Assembly: GCA_945910005.1 (NCBI GenBank)
Contig: OX246741.1
Location: 5,820,788 to 5,884,787 of the forward strand
Origin: Isoperla grammatica
Taxonomy: Eukaryota > Arthropoda > Insecta > Plecoptera > Perlodidae
DNA length: 64,000 bases
Reading direction: 5' to 3'
The notes under the pieces were generated by a model. It made no database searches. It was not told the origin of the DNA and saw only the letters and a list, made by a program, of their open reading frames with translations. Made by a program: the position numbers and the translations under genes. Shown piece by piece: positions 12,100-25,887 of this stretch (position 1 is the stretch's first letter; each line of letters opens with the position of its first letter).

Positions 12100-13287
12100 G
12101 TACGCGATCACTTAAGTATATCTGTATTTAAGTATCTATGTAGTATGTACCTACTTAAGTATATGTATGTTTAAATATCTCGTACTTAAATATGTGTTTA
12201 ATCATAAGTACACTTGCGATCGTCGCAACGTACAGCTCACTGCATGTGGCATATTTTCACGGTGAATGTAAAGTATCGTTTTGAAGAGTGAAACCAGAAT
12301 TTAATTTATCTATTTTGACACTTTGACTGTGATGTGATGTTATATTCTTTACCGGTTGGGGGGGGGGGGGGGGGGGGATTACGAGTTAAAAATAATTGGG
12401 AAGATTTTTAATCTTAGTTACGACATAAGAATGTTTGACATAATCAAGTATCTGGGGCAATACCATACAACCAACCAATAACAATATAAAATAAACAAGG
12501 TGGGAAATCGGAGGGTATAACGAATTTAGCCTAGCTGCTGTTATTGGCTGTAGCATTGAGTTTGTTAGAAACTCAATGGTTATATACATAGATATTTAAT
12601 TGTAGTTGGATACAAAGTCTATACCTTCCCAAGAATTACCATGAAAATCAATAATTGCCTAGGTTTAAATTGAACAGGGCATGTGAGGTATAAGTTACAT
12701 GAATAATATAGAGGTCGTGCTCAAACATGATTTCTCACCAAAATACGTAGTTTTTCACAAAAACATTTAACGACATTGCTTCAATTAAGGTTACAAACAC
12801 CGGGCCAAAGCAGTAATCTACCATTACCATCTGAACCTGAATAGGTATTATAATTTAAAAAAACAGTATATCGATTAGCGCTAAGGGTTGGGCTTGATTT
12901 ATAAATAAGTGGTAATGAAAAAAACTGCCACTGTTATTTTATCCCCCTCCCCCACCCCCGTAGGACATGCAATGCGTATAGATAGATCGTACATTTACAG
13001 TAGTACCTACATTAGTTCTAGATGATAACGTCAACAATAATATGACCAATACAAGACCGCGTCCCGCTCCACTCGATTTATGGTTCGATCACTTTTTGAT
13101 TCGGTCCTTGTTTACGTACGTGGTCTCTGCCGGTCATCGCAAAAGTCATCGAAATCGGTCCTCAAATGACCGACTTGTGCTCGATCGTACATTTTCTATA
13201 CTTTTCTCGACTTTTCTCGATGATTGTCGTTGCACATTATGGTTTTGTAATAAGACTATAGAAAAAGTGTCGAAAATAAACAAAAAA
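12100..13287. other. Intron sequence, no gene recognised
   Basis: Contains a run of 20 G at 12358-12377 and otherwise AT-rich sequence. The 86-codon open frames at 13042-13406 overlap on both strands and have no recognisable domain. Confidence 0.55.
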
Positions 13288-13400
13288 CGCCCTGCGGGGT
13301 AAATCAGGGCCTGCCGGTCCCCTTCATTCCAGATAGAAAGTGTCATTTCACTTTGTCTCACCCGCCCCCCCCCCCGAAAAATATCCTGGTGGCACCCATG
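13288..13400 (+). mobile_element. Degenerate MITE-like repeat with poly-C core
   Basis: It runs from CCCTGCGGGG through a long C run to GAAAAATATCCTGGTGGC and is related to 8590-8725. No target-site duplication is visible. Confidence 0.35.
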
Positions 13401-13815
13401 CGTCAACTACAAGAAGCCTATAACTTGTAATACAATATTTGCCATAACTATGACGTGCTGCTAAAGCAGAACCTCAAACACGTATAAGCCTCAGGGTTCA
13501 CATCCTGCAACAGTCACAAAGAATGTGATTGAAACGATGTCACACGAATGTTCGATCACTTGCCGGACTTCCGACGACTTGTTAGCGTCGGCTCGGGTGT
13601 GACGCGATAACCAACCACGTGACGGCGGTAATGCGCCCTCCTCCTCGATAGAAACATGCGGCAACCAACCCCCCCAGTCGATGCCGCGAGTCTCTATAGG
13701 GATGTACAGTGAAAGTGGTGGCGGGCCTGACTGAAGATGAAGCAAAATCAGAACAAGACTGTAAGGTGTGCCACTCATCGTTTCATTTACAACAATATGG
13801 CGCCGACATACTCAC

Positions 13816-14132
13816 AAACAACAACAACAACAACAACAACATACCGCGTCCATTTTGGGTTACTGTAGTAGCAAACGCGTGTACTTTAAATATGTTCAAA
13901 CCTTTTGAAACTTGTAAAAATGGGCTTTGTTGATTATATTGAACGCGGTAGATAATTCCAATCCCAAACAACAACAACAACACCAACAACAACAACAACA
14001 ACAACATACCGCGACCATTATGGGTTACTGTAGTAGCAAACGCGTGTACACTAAATATGTTGAAACCTTTTGAAACTTGTAAAAAATGGCTTTGTTGATT
14101 ATATTGAACGTGGTAGATGATTTCAATAGCCT
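13816..14132. repeat. 165-bp direct repeat pair with (AAC)n starts
   Basis: The block ATACCGCGTCCATTTTGGGT at 13841 recurs at 14006 as ATACCGCGACCATTATGGGT. Each copy is preceded by an (AAC)n tract and ends in TATTGAACG.GGTAGAT. It is a recent tandem duplication seeded by a microsatellite. Confidence 0.9.
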
Positions 14133-17100
14133 TATGATTACAACACGTTATCAATAACTATGAGCTTGTATGGCGGACGTATAAAATAAGGTTAGGTATG
14201 ATTTTGCTAAAGTCAAAGGAAATTTGAATAGAAATGTGCGTTTGTATGGGTTTTTCTTTTAATATCATATTTGGACGAAAATTTCCCCACTCAATGCAAG
14301 TAACCGCGGGTATAGCTTTTTTCATAAAAAGTGTGGGGTGTATTTTATACACTGCGATTTGATTAATATTATACTTACACTGACCGGTGTTAAATAAACC
14401 AAAATAAATGTGTATGTATTGCCTTCTCGCTTAGTTATAAGAACTGATTTTCGGTGGTTAGTGAACTATATTTTAACCGTTTCTAATCCAAATGTTATAG
14501 AATCGTTATGTAGTTTTTACTTTTAGTGGATGTTCATAAGATAATCAAAATGAAAACAATAATAACCGAGTATAAAGAACGATTTACAACAATAAACCCA
14601 CTAACATTTTGTTTGAACATATCATGTCCAATAATTACATTAAATTTCATGTAAGTTTAATACCGTTATAGTGTGAAGCACTATCATGAACATTCTAAAC
14701 GATATAGTCTTGATATACGCTTATTTTGATCTCTCCAGAAAAATCTGTTCGATTCTGTATATTAATGGTGCATTTCGACGGAAAAACGATTTGACACTCA
14801 CAGAATAATATTGTCCTCACACCATTCAATACTGAACACTCTACAATATAAACAAGTTAAATAAGTTGCTGGAACTGTGCACTGTTATTTAAAAAAATAT
14901 CTATTCAAGCAAAAGTAACTTTTGGGTCTTATCTTGAGCAATTTAAACAAATGATGGCTCTCCATAATGTTCTTTTGTCGTAACAGGCTATAACTTACAT
15001 TAAGTCGAAATTTTTCTTATTATTAGTTGGTCTATGATTAAAAAGGTGTTTTTAAAGAACAGTGCACAGTTAATAACTGATTTAAAACAAACGCATACTC
15101 CTATTCTATAGATTAATTTATAAATGCATTGCAAAGTAATATCAGCCACCAGAACTTAAAAGTTCATAAAGATACAGTCACAAACGCACAAACAACAACC
15201 AAAAATTGACATAACAACAATAGTAAATAATGTTTTGAATTCAACGGAATCTAAAAAACCTTGCGTGTGCTATATAAACGTGTATATTCTCCTTAATTTT
15301 CCAAAACCGATTTATAACTATCAGTGTATACGGATATGCTATGCGTTTTAAAAGTGCCGTGGAAAAAATATTCACACGTTAGAAATATATAATGTTCGTG
15401 TAATTGAACTCTAAACGAATTTGCCGTACCTACAGGACGAGTAAATCGATTTATCTAAGCCACCTATTCCAATCGATCGGCAAATCGCCATTACAATGTC
15501 AAAGTGCTTCGTATACAGGGTTATTGATTACAAGTGAACTGTTAAATTCTTTTATCTTGTACTTACGAGGTCCATCTCACCCGAACTGTTGCTTCAATTA
15601 ATTAGACATGAATTGTTGGCATCACTCCACTCCGCACAGGAAACATCGCCGAGGTGGCCGCTAAAGACCTCCATCACTCTGCAACAAGAGTTACCAGCAC
15701 TTTCACTAAACCATTAAGTGTGAGATCGAACATGAATTGAACCTCCAAGGAAAAGAGGGAGAAATAATCATAAATTGAACGATATATGTGTTGTGTTTAT
15801 ACTCAAGACAAGGGATAAAAGCAAATTTTCTAATTTATAACTATAATTCAGTTTTTAAAACAGACACACCGACGTATACACACTTAAAATTAATTAAAAA
15901 TCGCACATCGGTAATTAATATTTTTTTTTAATTAATATTTTTTTAAAAATTTTATGACTATTGAAAATAAATTCAAAAAACTTTTGAAATTCAATACAGA
16001 TGAAAACTATGATTTTAATAGTTTAATAAATAATGTGTGTAGTCGCGTAGACAAACAGGTAAATTAGTTATTGTTGTTTTGTACTTGAGACATTAAAATA
16101 AACGTTTTTTAGTTAAAATTATCCGTGTGTATGTATAAGGGTTTCCCTACGTATCCGTGCGTATGTGACGGGAAACGAAGAATAAAGAAAAGGTTTGAGA
16201 CGAAGAGCTGATAATCAATAATGACAGTAATTTTTTCATAGAAATGCCAGTACGGTGCATTTATTATACTTAGCTTTATCTAATGTGCTTTTCTTAGGTT
16301 GATTAACTATTTTAGAGTGTTCAAAATCTATGCCTTGTACGAAATTCAAACCCACGTACCTTGACTACGAGTGAGATAACGGGGGGGGGGGGGGGGGGGG
16401 TGATGATAATACCCCAGGAAATACTACTTCTAGCTATTGATGAAAATTTACAAATTTTAAAGACAATTTTATTATTAGTCCGCATATGTACTTCCTCTAT
16501 TACTTCCTCCGTACGCCCACTACTAAATGTGCGGCTATTCTTTGTACGAAACGGAAAGTGCAAGAATGCAGATATCCCTCCCCCCCCCCCCCCCACCGCA
16601 TGTGCTATTTATTGTACTTATGGCCCGCGCATGGATTGAGCACATGTGTGTTGCGCGGTACCGGAATCTCCACACGTCAAGTATGTCCAATGTGAAGATA
16701 CGAGCAATGTCTTGAGTAGGTAGTATTAGCAGACGGGAAACCGGAAATGGAATTTATTTCGCTGCGGTTCATCCCGGGAGGCTGTTGATTGTATTGTCAC
16801 CATCTATTTCCGGATCCGGTAGTGGCTGGTTTGTCGGTCGCCGGCATTGAAGTGTGAGGGTTACGTGGGAGATGATAAGGAACATATTATTGGATTCTGA
16901 TTGTGCCTAAATATACAATGTACCTGCATAACCTCAGAAATGTTAGTTACACAGAATTAATATAAAAATGGCGGTACTTTTTAATTTATTTACCATATAA
17001 AAAAATTTAATTAAGATATCGTTCAAAATGTAGCATTTTTTCAAACCAAAAATTAGTATAATATAGAGGGCAATTAAGACGCTTAAAATGGCATTTAATC

Positions 17101-18240
17101 GAGAGTGGAAGCAATTAGACGCAATGTACTACCAAAATTATTAAATTAAATTGTTACTGACGCCAAAGCTACTTATTTGCCGGGTCTTGGGTTCGATTCG
17201 CGTCATCGATATAACCGACAAACTGAATGTTTTTATAAGGATATCCTTGCCAATAAAACATAAGATCGGATTCACTTATTCACATAAAAAATGTACTGTT
17301 AAATACTTGTAGGCTACAATAAAACTGGTTTACTTGAGTGCAGATACTGTGATCAGGTAGTCGACATAATTCAACATTAGCGTTATTGAAATTTACTCAG
17401 ATGCTGCATTGGTACAAATCAGCAATAACAAGTGAAGAAAGAAAGAACGAATCTTCAGGGCGAAGTGCCCATACCGCGTCCACTGACCCAAGGCAAAAGG
17501 AGTCAACCTGACTGAAACAATACCGACGTCTCATCTCAAACGAGCAGACAAAAGACGGCGGCTCTAGGTGTGTGTACGGGCGTCTCGACGCCACATGCGA
17601 GGCGTCGACCACGGACATAGCCGAGCCGAGCCGAAGACAATTTTAGCCTCTACCACTACATTGAGATGGTGTATGAAGCGTTTCCAAGTCGATTTGTATA
17701 CGTTTAGTAACACATGGTTCTGACCGGGTATTGGCGAATCTGTCTTAACTCGGAAGCAGCACAGACGGTTGGTTCGTGTGTGTGTGTGATAAGTTTCAAG
17801 AATTCAACCAAGACGCTCTACTACTATTCTCGGCTATAGTGTTGAAAGAAACCCTTCAACTTACGACTTGTAAGACTATAAGTACAAGATTTAGAAATAA
17901 GTTGGCCTTTTTTTTTTTGATAAGGTTTCATCTTTGGTAGGGTGAACTCAATTCCTTGTCGTGCACACAAATCGTGTTAATGGTGTAATATTGAGAAGGG
18001 GTGATGGCGGTTCAAGATTTAACACTGTTTCTCTGTTGAGAGCCTCGTTCAAATAGTTCGGTAGTGAAGACAGTTTATCGGGCAAGCTAAGTTGTTTGGA
18101 CTGAAGGTATTCTGACAGAATGGACGCAAACAACGATGAATAGTTTGAGGGGTGTCCAAACCACGTCAACGTATGGCGCTCAGGAAGAGAATACCACCGG
18201 ACAAGAATTTAACTGATCCACGTTTGTTGACGTATTATGG
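14133..18240. other. Intron between blocks A and B, no gene recognised
   Basis: AT-rich. Holds a 20-G run (16381-16400), a C run near 16580, and a B-box-like TGGGTTCGATTCG near 17185. No credible coding exon was found. Confidence 0.5.
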
Positions 18241-18336
18241 TTAAACTCGGTGTATAAAACCACGATGAAACGTTAAACTCAGTGTAAAAACCCACGATAA
18301 AACGTTAACTTCAGTGTACAAAGCCACGATGAAACG
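18241..18336. repeat. 32-bp tandem repeat x 3
   Basis: Three units at 18241, 18273 and 18305 read TTAAACTC.GTGTA then CCACGAT.AAACG, with a few substitutions. Confidence 0.9.
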
Positions 18337-19402
18337 TTTTTACACTCTCGCTTTCACCAAGAAAACATGTAAGATATGGCCTGTGATGTGTGTAAAATGA
18401 TTTCCAATAAAAGTGTCGTATAATTTTACACAAAAATGTGCGTCTATGGTGTAATATCGCCCACATTGCCGACAAAGTGAGTGCGTGAATTGTGTAAAAG
18501 ATCATAAACTGAGGCGGCAGTGGGACAGGACATTGAGTAAGAATAAAGTGGGGGTTTTGCAATGGTACGCGAGCGGATCGGAACCGGGCCAAAAACACAG
18601 AGGACGTTCACATTTCGTGTACGACAGGTAGAATGATGTTTGGTTTCGATGAAGTTAGGTGAATTAATGGGAATTGTTGTAGCTACAGTTCATTGAAATA
18701 ATGTGGAAACAATTCTAGAACGTGTAATTACAATGTGAACCGGATCGGGTTACGTTTTAAACCGATTTGCAGCAAAAATAGCGTAGTAAATTAGACCCAC
18801 ACACATTTTAAAACATACTGAAAAAATAGTGAACATTAAGATACGGTCGACGATTGCCAACAGGTTGTTTGTGTACGAATTCCGTTGCTAAAGTGTTAAC
18901 GAGACAGTTATTACAATTGAAATAATTTTATTTTCGGACGTGTGTCTTTAAAACAATAGTGAACTCGCCAAGCTCGGCCCGTATTAATACAAGGAAATCG
19001 CTCCGTCCGCCAAGAAACATTCTATTTTAATACATTTTGTTCCCTCCGCAAGAAAAAAACGAAATAACACACACGCACAAGTGATCACATAAACAGATTC
19101 TAAATCTCTTCGAGTAACAACTCTTGCAGTTTTATATAAGAAAGAAAGTTAATAAATATCGTTTTTTTTTTTTTTAGAAGTTCCTCATTCTAATAAAACA
19201 ATTTGTTTTCACACATGAACAATAAAACACAATGCTCGCTTGACATTATTACAATCAAAGGTCAAACAATTTATTCTTTCCGAACATAAATATTTTCCCC
19301 TCTTCAGTAACCAAAAATAAACACCACGACGCTACACACCCAGTTACCCGTTCCGTATCAGTACACCTACTACAGTAACTTCAACCTCTTTTCTTACCAC
19401 AG
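18337..19402. other. Intron upstream of block B
   Basis: AT-rich sequence with no recognisable exon. It ends in a strong acceptor tract, CCTCTTTTCTTACCACAG, at 19402. A 5' untranslated exon for block B should therefore lie upstream, but I could not place it. Confidence 0.5.
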
Positions 19403-19418
19403 AAACGCCAATAGTAAA

Positions 19419-19784
19419 ATGCTGGACATTTTCAGAGGTCTAAAAAACCTCATCAAAGTCAGCCATATCCATATCGACTCGCCAATATTTCGACTCCACT
19501 ACAGCATTACGGTTATGATACTCGTGGCGTTCAGTTTGATCGTGACAACGCGGCAATATGTGGGGAACCCCATAGACTGTATTCACACTAAGGATATTCC
19601 TGAGGACGTACTTAACACGTTCTGCTGGATACACTCGACGTACACGATCAAGTCGGACCCCAATGATAAGAAGAAGGTCGGCGTGGACATCCCTTATCAT
19701 GGGGTTGATAACTCCAGAGGGCGAGATAAAGACAAGAAGGTGTATATGTATTATCAGTGGGTGTGCTTCTGTCTCTTTTTTCAG
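19419..19784 (+). CDS. shakB: Innexin shaking-B alternative first coding exon B
   Basis: Encodes the N-terminal 122 residues of a ShakB-type innexin, which forms gap-junction channels and electrical synapses in the plasma membrane. It starts [10 protein letters not shown] at an ATG in AAAATG context. TM1 spans about residues 28-44, followed by [12 protein letters not shown] with loop cysteines at 54 and 69, [18 protein letters not shown], and YYQWV at 111-115 opening TM2. It ends ...CLFFQ at a GTGAGT donor, phase 0. An acceptor (CTTACCACAG) lies 17 nt before the ATG, so the exon probably starts at 19403 after an untranslated first exon. Joined to 50930-51149 and 55504-56021 it gives 367 aa, close to the roughly 370 aa of fly ShakB. 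The match to the canonical ShakB N-terminus is strong. Block B is the least ambiguous of the three first exons. Confidence 0.95.
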
Positions 19785-19824
19785 GTGAGTAAACATAATT
19801 TGCAACAATAATTCAATAAATAGT

Positions 19825-20020
19825 TTATTTCTGCTTCTAATGCAGAAGGTTCAGGATTCGATTCTCGGTTAGGGCTGTTTTTAATTATTAAACTTTACAC
19901 GATTGTGTACGATGACTTTGGAGCCGTCATAACAACGAAGCACATAATAGATTGTGTAAAGGTCACCCTCTGAAAATCATTCCTTGTAACTGAGTGGGTA
20001 GACAATAAATCAAATATACA
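19825..20020 (+). repeat. SINE-like dispersed repeat
   Basis: GCAGAAGGTTCAGGATTCGA and the following TTCTCGGTTAGGGCT resemble 4700-4740. The stretch CTGAAAATCATTCCTTGTAA with CTGAGTGGGTAGA recurs, diverged, at 46020-46055. Probably a tRNA-derived SINE relic. Confidence 0.4.
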
Positions 20021-20923
20021 TTTATTTGCCATTAAGTAACATTTATTTTCGTTTCGAGGATTGACATTTAACAGCCAACTCTTACTGATGTTTGAAGTTG
20101 AGGCTGTGATGTAGAAAATCCTAATTTTTTTGTATAATCACCGACAACTATACTATTTATTGGCAGTACAATGTGTGCAAAAACATAAGTTGCAATCAAG
20201 TTGGTTATATAGACATCAAGAAGCAAACAGGAAACAAGAGGTCCTCATTTTCTCGCCTCTTACGACCGGCAGAGGTGTACTTACCCTGGTACTAATTCTA
20301 CCCGGGCCCAATTGTTTCATATACTGTTGTGCTTGAAAATGTAGGTTGACCCATATATAAGACTAGAACGAAGCCTTGAAAACCTTTATGTAACGGTCTC
20401 GTCTGCTTAAAGATAAGTGGTTTAACATAAGAAACGTTGTATTAATAGAAAGTACACATATACATAGGGAAGCCTTACAAGTAAGTTGAGTCATCTCGGT
20501 CAGGTCTAGTCAGAATTGAAGACCATATAGTTGAGTATTGCTTGGGAGTATTACTGTTTGATGCAAGAGTTTTATCAGGGGGTAGTTTCGGTATATGGAA
20601 CAGTTTGAAATCATTTTTATTCTATATGTAATTTAGAGATAAATGATACGTATTGATGGCATTCAAATTCAATCTGGTGTTATATATTATATATTATGCC
20701 TGAGTGGTTGGTAAAGAAAGTCGAAAGGCAAAACAAAGAAAGCTTAGAATGAGAAATTTGTAAATTTTGATAACGTGGAGGGTGTTATAAATCTATGATG
20801 AAGGCATGTGTAAAAAGATGTATGAGTTTTGAGGATGTGAATGTGTGTTAGTAATGTGAAATGTCTAGGGGTGACTTAATTACTATCCGTTTGGCGTTGG
20901 CTTGTTTTCTACAATGTTATGAT

Positions 20924-21229
20924 CAGTGGTGTATTTGAGTCTAGGCGGGCTTAGGCGCCGCCTAGGCACTTTTATTTGCAGGCTAGGCTAGCATTGATGC
21001 TTTTTCACAGTACTGTTGTTTAATTTTCAAGAACCCACGTAGTATTCACAATATCTATAATTGAGAAAAAATATGTTACCTCAACGTCTTCATGTATTCA
21101 GGTTTCATTTCTGTAAAATCTTTTTCCGGCCACTTAAAATAATCGCCATCCCCCCCCTCCCCCAATAACACCCCGTGCACACGTAAATTCGACCACCTAG
21201 GCACTTTATATTTTAGGAATATACCACTG
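20924..21229. mobile_element. hAT-type MITE, 306 bp, TSD GTTATGAT
   Basis: An exact 8-bp duplication GTTATGAT flanks the element (20916-20923 and 21230-21237). Ends are CAGTGGTGTAT on the left and ATACCACTG on the right, a short inverted repeat of the hAT CAGTG type. It includes a C-rich stretch and encodes no transposase, so it is non-autonomous. Confidence 0.85.
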
Positions 21230-21422
21230 GTTATGATACTATTATACTGGCCCCAACCTATAAGTAGTCGCACATCGACCTCAGATCCTTATCTCCTGCC
21301 CATGTCATGCGCACTAACTCCACGGAAATCAACAGATTCTTGGCGTTCTGTCACACATTCGTAAATACAGTCTTCTGCCGAGTCAACCAGCTTAATTAGC
21401 CACGTCCAGTTCCAGGTAACCA

Positions 21423-21480
21423 ACGGAAGGTAGTGAATTATCCCTAATTGAGGTCAAGGGATAATTTACTGTTACCTTCC
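21423..21480. repeat. Inverted repeat hairpin
   Basis: ACGGAAGGTAGTGAATTATC is followed, after a short loop, by its inverse GATAATTTACTGTTACCTTC with one 3-nt gap. The arms are about 24 bp. It may be the relic of a foldback element. Confidence 0.75.
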
Positions 21481-23365
21481 GTGGGTTTCAATTAGATGGT
21501 AGAAAATAGGGAAGCAGGAAGTTAAGGTACCAATGGACTCGGCTATGTTGTTAGAATGGGAATACTTACGTTGGGCCAACTTTAAAATAACTACTATATT
21601 TAAATAATAACTATTATATTATCTTAAGGCGGTTAGTGTATATTATGTAATTTTTTAAAAAACCTAATTGACATGATTTTATCAGAATTATAAATAAGTA
21701 AATGACTAATTAGAAAATTAATTCATGACAAGTAATAAATGAAATAATTTCTATTAGTGCAGTTTATGTAATAGAAAAAAGCCAAATTTGTCATATTTGT
21801 TTTACAGAAACTCCTTGTATTTATTATATATTTTGTAAATATAAATTACCTTTGTTCAGTCTTCTATACATATTTCACAAACAAACCTTGACTTCTACCT
21901 ACAAGCAGAAACCTCTATATCGCCCGTGGCCAAACGCACAGTAGAAATGATTTATATATAGCCGTTGAAAATGTACTTGATCAAAGCAAGAATGCTCGTA
22001 GGTATGATTGCTTTTCAACATTTGGCAAACATGATTATGGGATCAGATAGATGAGATGGCAACGATTCTTTGTGAACTGTTGACAGAAATCTGACCACGG
22101 ATCAATCTTGACTCCTGAATCATATGTTTATTGTTTACATTATGTGTGTTTATGTAAATCCATTTGAAAAAGCAGAGGCGATTTTTTTTGTTGCATGAAG
22201 GGATAAGTGACTGTTTTGACGTGAAATAACATACAAACGTACTGGATATTTTTAATTGTTTAAAAAACATTCTTTACCCTTGGAACGTTTGCAGCTTAAA
22301 GTAAATAATATAGTTGTTTTTTTCACTTTGATATTGGCTTCCCTTTAAACAATAGACATATGTCATTGTATGCAACATAACTACGACATGTTGTATCATT
22401 TTACTGTAAGGAAACTACAGACCTGGATATCATTGTTATTATATTAAAAATGTATACATATTCAATTCATAAGCCTTCTTTTTTGTTCACTTTTCGGTGA
22501 GAACGCGTTTACAAAACGTAAAGAACATTAATGCCTTCGGAATACTAAATTAGCAACCAGTCTATTAATCAATAACATTTAAATGTTGTAATGTTAAAGT
22601 AATTATCATTTATTTATCATAACCAGTTAAAACTTTGGTCGCTAATTGCTTTTATGACCGACATAAATTGGAGTCTTTGTCATTATAGTTTAGAAATACT
22701 CTTATTAGTGGGTTTACTTGCAATTGTTACAACCTAAACATAATCAATCCTAAACATAATCATACAGAGAAAATAATTTACTGGGGAGGTATCTACATCG
22801 TTGTTTTTTCCGTATGTTCACATTAACCAACAAGGTGCAAAAAACAGCATGGGGAATTCAAATGGTTAGTTAGTTAGTAGGGCTAAGGGCGCACAACATC
22901 AAAATGCGACCTACATTGTACCCTCACAAGATTTATGATCAAATCCCTTCCCTTATTTAGCCCCTTGCTATCAGATTTATAAAAAGGGTGATCGACAGCG
23001 CTGCGGATTGCCAACGGCTCCAAAACGGCAAAAACCAGATGAATTTGAAAAAAGTTAGTAAATTGCTTGAGGCTTGTGACCCTCACCGGATGTATTGTTG
23101 GTAGGGAGGTCAACGGTGCGGCGCCATTTTGCCGGAAATTAGATAGGGTTGAGGTGTGACATTAAAATATGGGTAAGTTCGATGAGAATAGAAGAGAAGA
23201 GTGCGCGACAATGGGCACTTGTCCATATTGGAACTCAAAATATTAGTCACGTTTACACGATGGGGTTGGAATTGAGTTGAAATAGAATTTAGCTCAATTT
23301 TCAACTAACTACTACTTACTACTTACTTACTATACTAATCCTACTCTTACTATTATAATAGGATT
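21481..23365. other. Intron between blocks B and C, no gene recognised
   Basis: AT-rich. The short open frames at 22043-22270 and 22883-23304 show no domain. Confidence 0.5.
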
Positions 23366-23456
23366 CAATAATCACAGATTCAATCACAGGTTCAATCATT
23401 CAATTACAGATTCAATCATTCAATCACAGCTTCAATCATTCAATCACAGATTCAAT
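23366..23456. repeat. Short tandem repeat of TTCAATCA-type units
   Basis: Imperfect units such as TTCAATCATTCAATCACAGA repeat about four times. Confidence 0.8.
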
Positions 23457-23745
23457 GTTGTGTTCGATTCTGTTTGTTTGGTTACCAGGGTGTAAATCAA
23501 GAATTTTTCCAACTGTACCTTGTAAATTAAAAAAAAAATAAAACAGAAGTAATCCGGTTGTCGTTGGTGGGTCGCACTCTCCTAGTATATTACTGTGTAT
23601 TATGGTTGTTGAAGTTCAAACATCTATAATCTCAAGCATCGTAGTATAACTGAGGAAACCCGCGGAAAACCGTCAGTCAGGATTGCCGGTGGCGAGAATC
23701 GAAACAAACATCAAGAAAAGAGGGACTTGTCAGGTGGGCTGAAGC

Positions 23746-24111
23746 CAGTGGCGTAACTAGCACTTGTTTTTTGGGGGGGCGAATACTTTTTAAACCAGAA
23801 TAGATTATTGGTCGGGGTGACCATGTGTAAGAAGTATGAAAAAACAGCAGACTGATAAAGGCTGCTTCTGAGAGCCTGTTCATAGAGAATTATTTCTGTA
23901 AGATAGGTTGATATTATTTAGACACGAGTTCCTTACAAATATATTATGATATCTATTAAACAGGGATAATTGCATAGCAAATAGTGACATTTCTCCCGGT
24001 CGCAACAGCGGGTGAAACCAATAATAAATTGCATTTTGCCCCCCCATGCCCCTTCTTGACCGAACTAGGGGGGGCGGCGACCCCCCTCGCCCCCCCGTAG
24101 TTACGCCTATG
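23746..24111. mobile_element. hAT-type MITE, 366 bp, TSD GCTGAAGC
   Basis: An exact 8-bp duplication GCTGAAGC (23738-23745 and 24112-24119) flanks ends CAGTGGCGTAACTAG and TAGTTACGCCTATG, inverted with two mismatches. It has G- and C-rich segments just inside the ends and no transposase. It belongs to the same CAGTGGCGTA family as 46121-46931. Confidence 0.9.
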
Positions 24112-24119
24112 GCTGAAGC

Positions 24120-25536
24120 CCTACTTAGATCTAGATCAAGATCGCACCATTGAAAACCGTCTCTTAGTTCATTTTCACCGAATAATAATACTTCTTGCAC
24201 TAGTTTTGTTTTTCAAATATTCTTGTTCTAGTCTAGACAATAAAACTTTGGTAAACATGTATCACTTTAAGAGCTCAATACACAAGATAATTGCAAGAAG
24301 TCAAGTATTTTATTTTATGCGAGGGAAAAAGACATTTTTTAGTAGTAAAGAAATATTGCCAATGTTTGGTTTCCGTAAAAACATTCTTCTAAAAATATAT
24401 TTCGAAAAACCAATGAAATGATTTAGCGTTATCGAGCTATCTTCATCTATCAATTACGCGTTATTTGTGTTAATATAATCATCTCATCATAATATAATCA
24501 TCTAATGGATCGCTTCTAGTGTTTCTAATATCCCAATCATATAATATCGTTTAGTGATTTTCGTTTTGTCATCTTTTACTCTCACATTTACGATTGATAG
24601 ATTAGCACAAGATCATCTTATCTGATTGATTGAGAGCTCTTTTCGTCATCCAATGAAAAGCCAGCGCCAACACAATAAAACAGTTGAACGACCCTGCTAT
24701 TTCTGTTTGACACCGCACAGTTAACCACGTGCTATTTTATTAATACGATTATTAATTAGTTTGCGTCATTAATATAACAATGTTTTAAAGTTTGTGTATT
24801 AGTGTACATGCATTATCATGGTATTTACAAGTGCAAGGCGATATACAGTGTCCTATGCTTCAATAGCGTGAAAAGCAATAATTGTACTTTGGAGGTGAGA
24901 AAGACGAATTGAATGTAACAGTCAAGCAAAGGTCTTCTTCAGTCAGTCATGAGACAACTTCCCAAATTGTGTATTTGTATAGTGATAGCCCAGTCCACGA
25001 GTGAGATTACAGTAAAGAGGTAGGGTAAAAGGGTAGTCTGCCGAAAGAGAGAGAGAGAGAAAGAGACAAGAACGAACGCGTGGATAAAGAAAGAAGGAGG
25101 CAAGGCGTCAGACAGAAGGTATCTAACTTTTGACCCATGCGGTCGGATGGGCGCACATGTAAACCCCTTTGTCTTGGCTTGCGCGCCCAGTGTTGTCTCT
25201 TGTCTTGAGTGAATGATCCTAAGTGAGCGACGGATTTAACCGAGCCTATTCGAGCAGACACGTTGATGTCTCCTGGCAACTTAGTTTCTTCACTGAGTGT
25301 GTGTGTGATTCGCAGACTTATTTGTTTTGTAGACTTCAAAAGTGTTGGATGTTCGTAAATCGTCACGAATTAGTACAACAAACAACATTAACGTCAACTC
25401 GGCAAGATTTTTTAGAACGGTAAAAGTTGATGTTGGTTATAAATCGGTCCGATGTGTTATATATTTATTTATCTGTGATTGTTGATTGTGATTAGACCTA
25501 ATGGTCGTTAGTGTTGACGTCTAGGGTTATTTAAAA
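24120..25536. other. Intron and putative upstream region of block C
   Basis: No coding exon recognised. The last 400 bp are somewhat GC-richer and contain a GA-repeat at 25048-25070. They may hold the promoter and 5' UTR of block C, but I cannot place a TATA box or initiator with confidence. Confidence 0.4.
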
Positions 25537-25887
25537 ATGGAAGCTATAAGAAAATTCGCTAAGCTGTTCAAGGTGCGACGGTACAGTACCGATTGTTCGA
25601 TTTTTAAACTTCATTACCGAGGCACTGTGGCCTTCTTGTTGGTGTTTGGTGCGATTCTGACGATCAGCAAGTACGTCGGTGATCCAATACAGTGCGACCA
25701 CGGTAAAGACATCGACGATGACTTTATCAACACGTTTTGTTGGATACATTCTACGTATAGTATGCCGGACGCGTTCGCGAAGAAAGTGGGCGTTGACGTA
25801 CCATATCCGGGCGTAGAGAATTCGAGAGGACGTACCGGAAAAGTTCACAAATATTATCAGTGGGTGGCGTTTTGTCTGTTTTTTCAG
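25537..25887 (+). CDS. shakB: Innexin alternative first coding exon C
   Basis: Encodes a second complete N-terminal block of 117 residues. It starts MEAIRKFAKLFKVRR at an ATG in AAAATGG context. It then has FKLHYRG, TM1 (about 28-43), KYVGDPIQC, loop-1 cysteines at 53 and 68, [27 protein letters not shown] and YYQWV at 106-110. It ends ...CLFFQ at a GTGAGT donor in phase 0, like block B. It sits inside the intron between block B and the shared exon at 50930, on the same strand, and has no 3' exons of its own. I therefore infer an alternative shakB promoter and exon giving a 362-aa subunit. Its N-terminus is basic and clearly diverged from A and B, which may change docking or gating. It could alternatively be an old insertion of another innexin's exon. 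Confidence 0.9.
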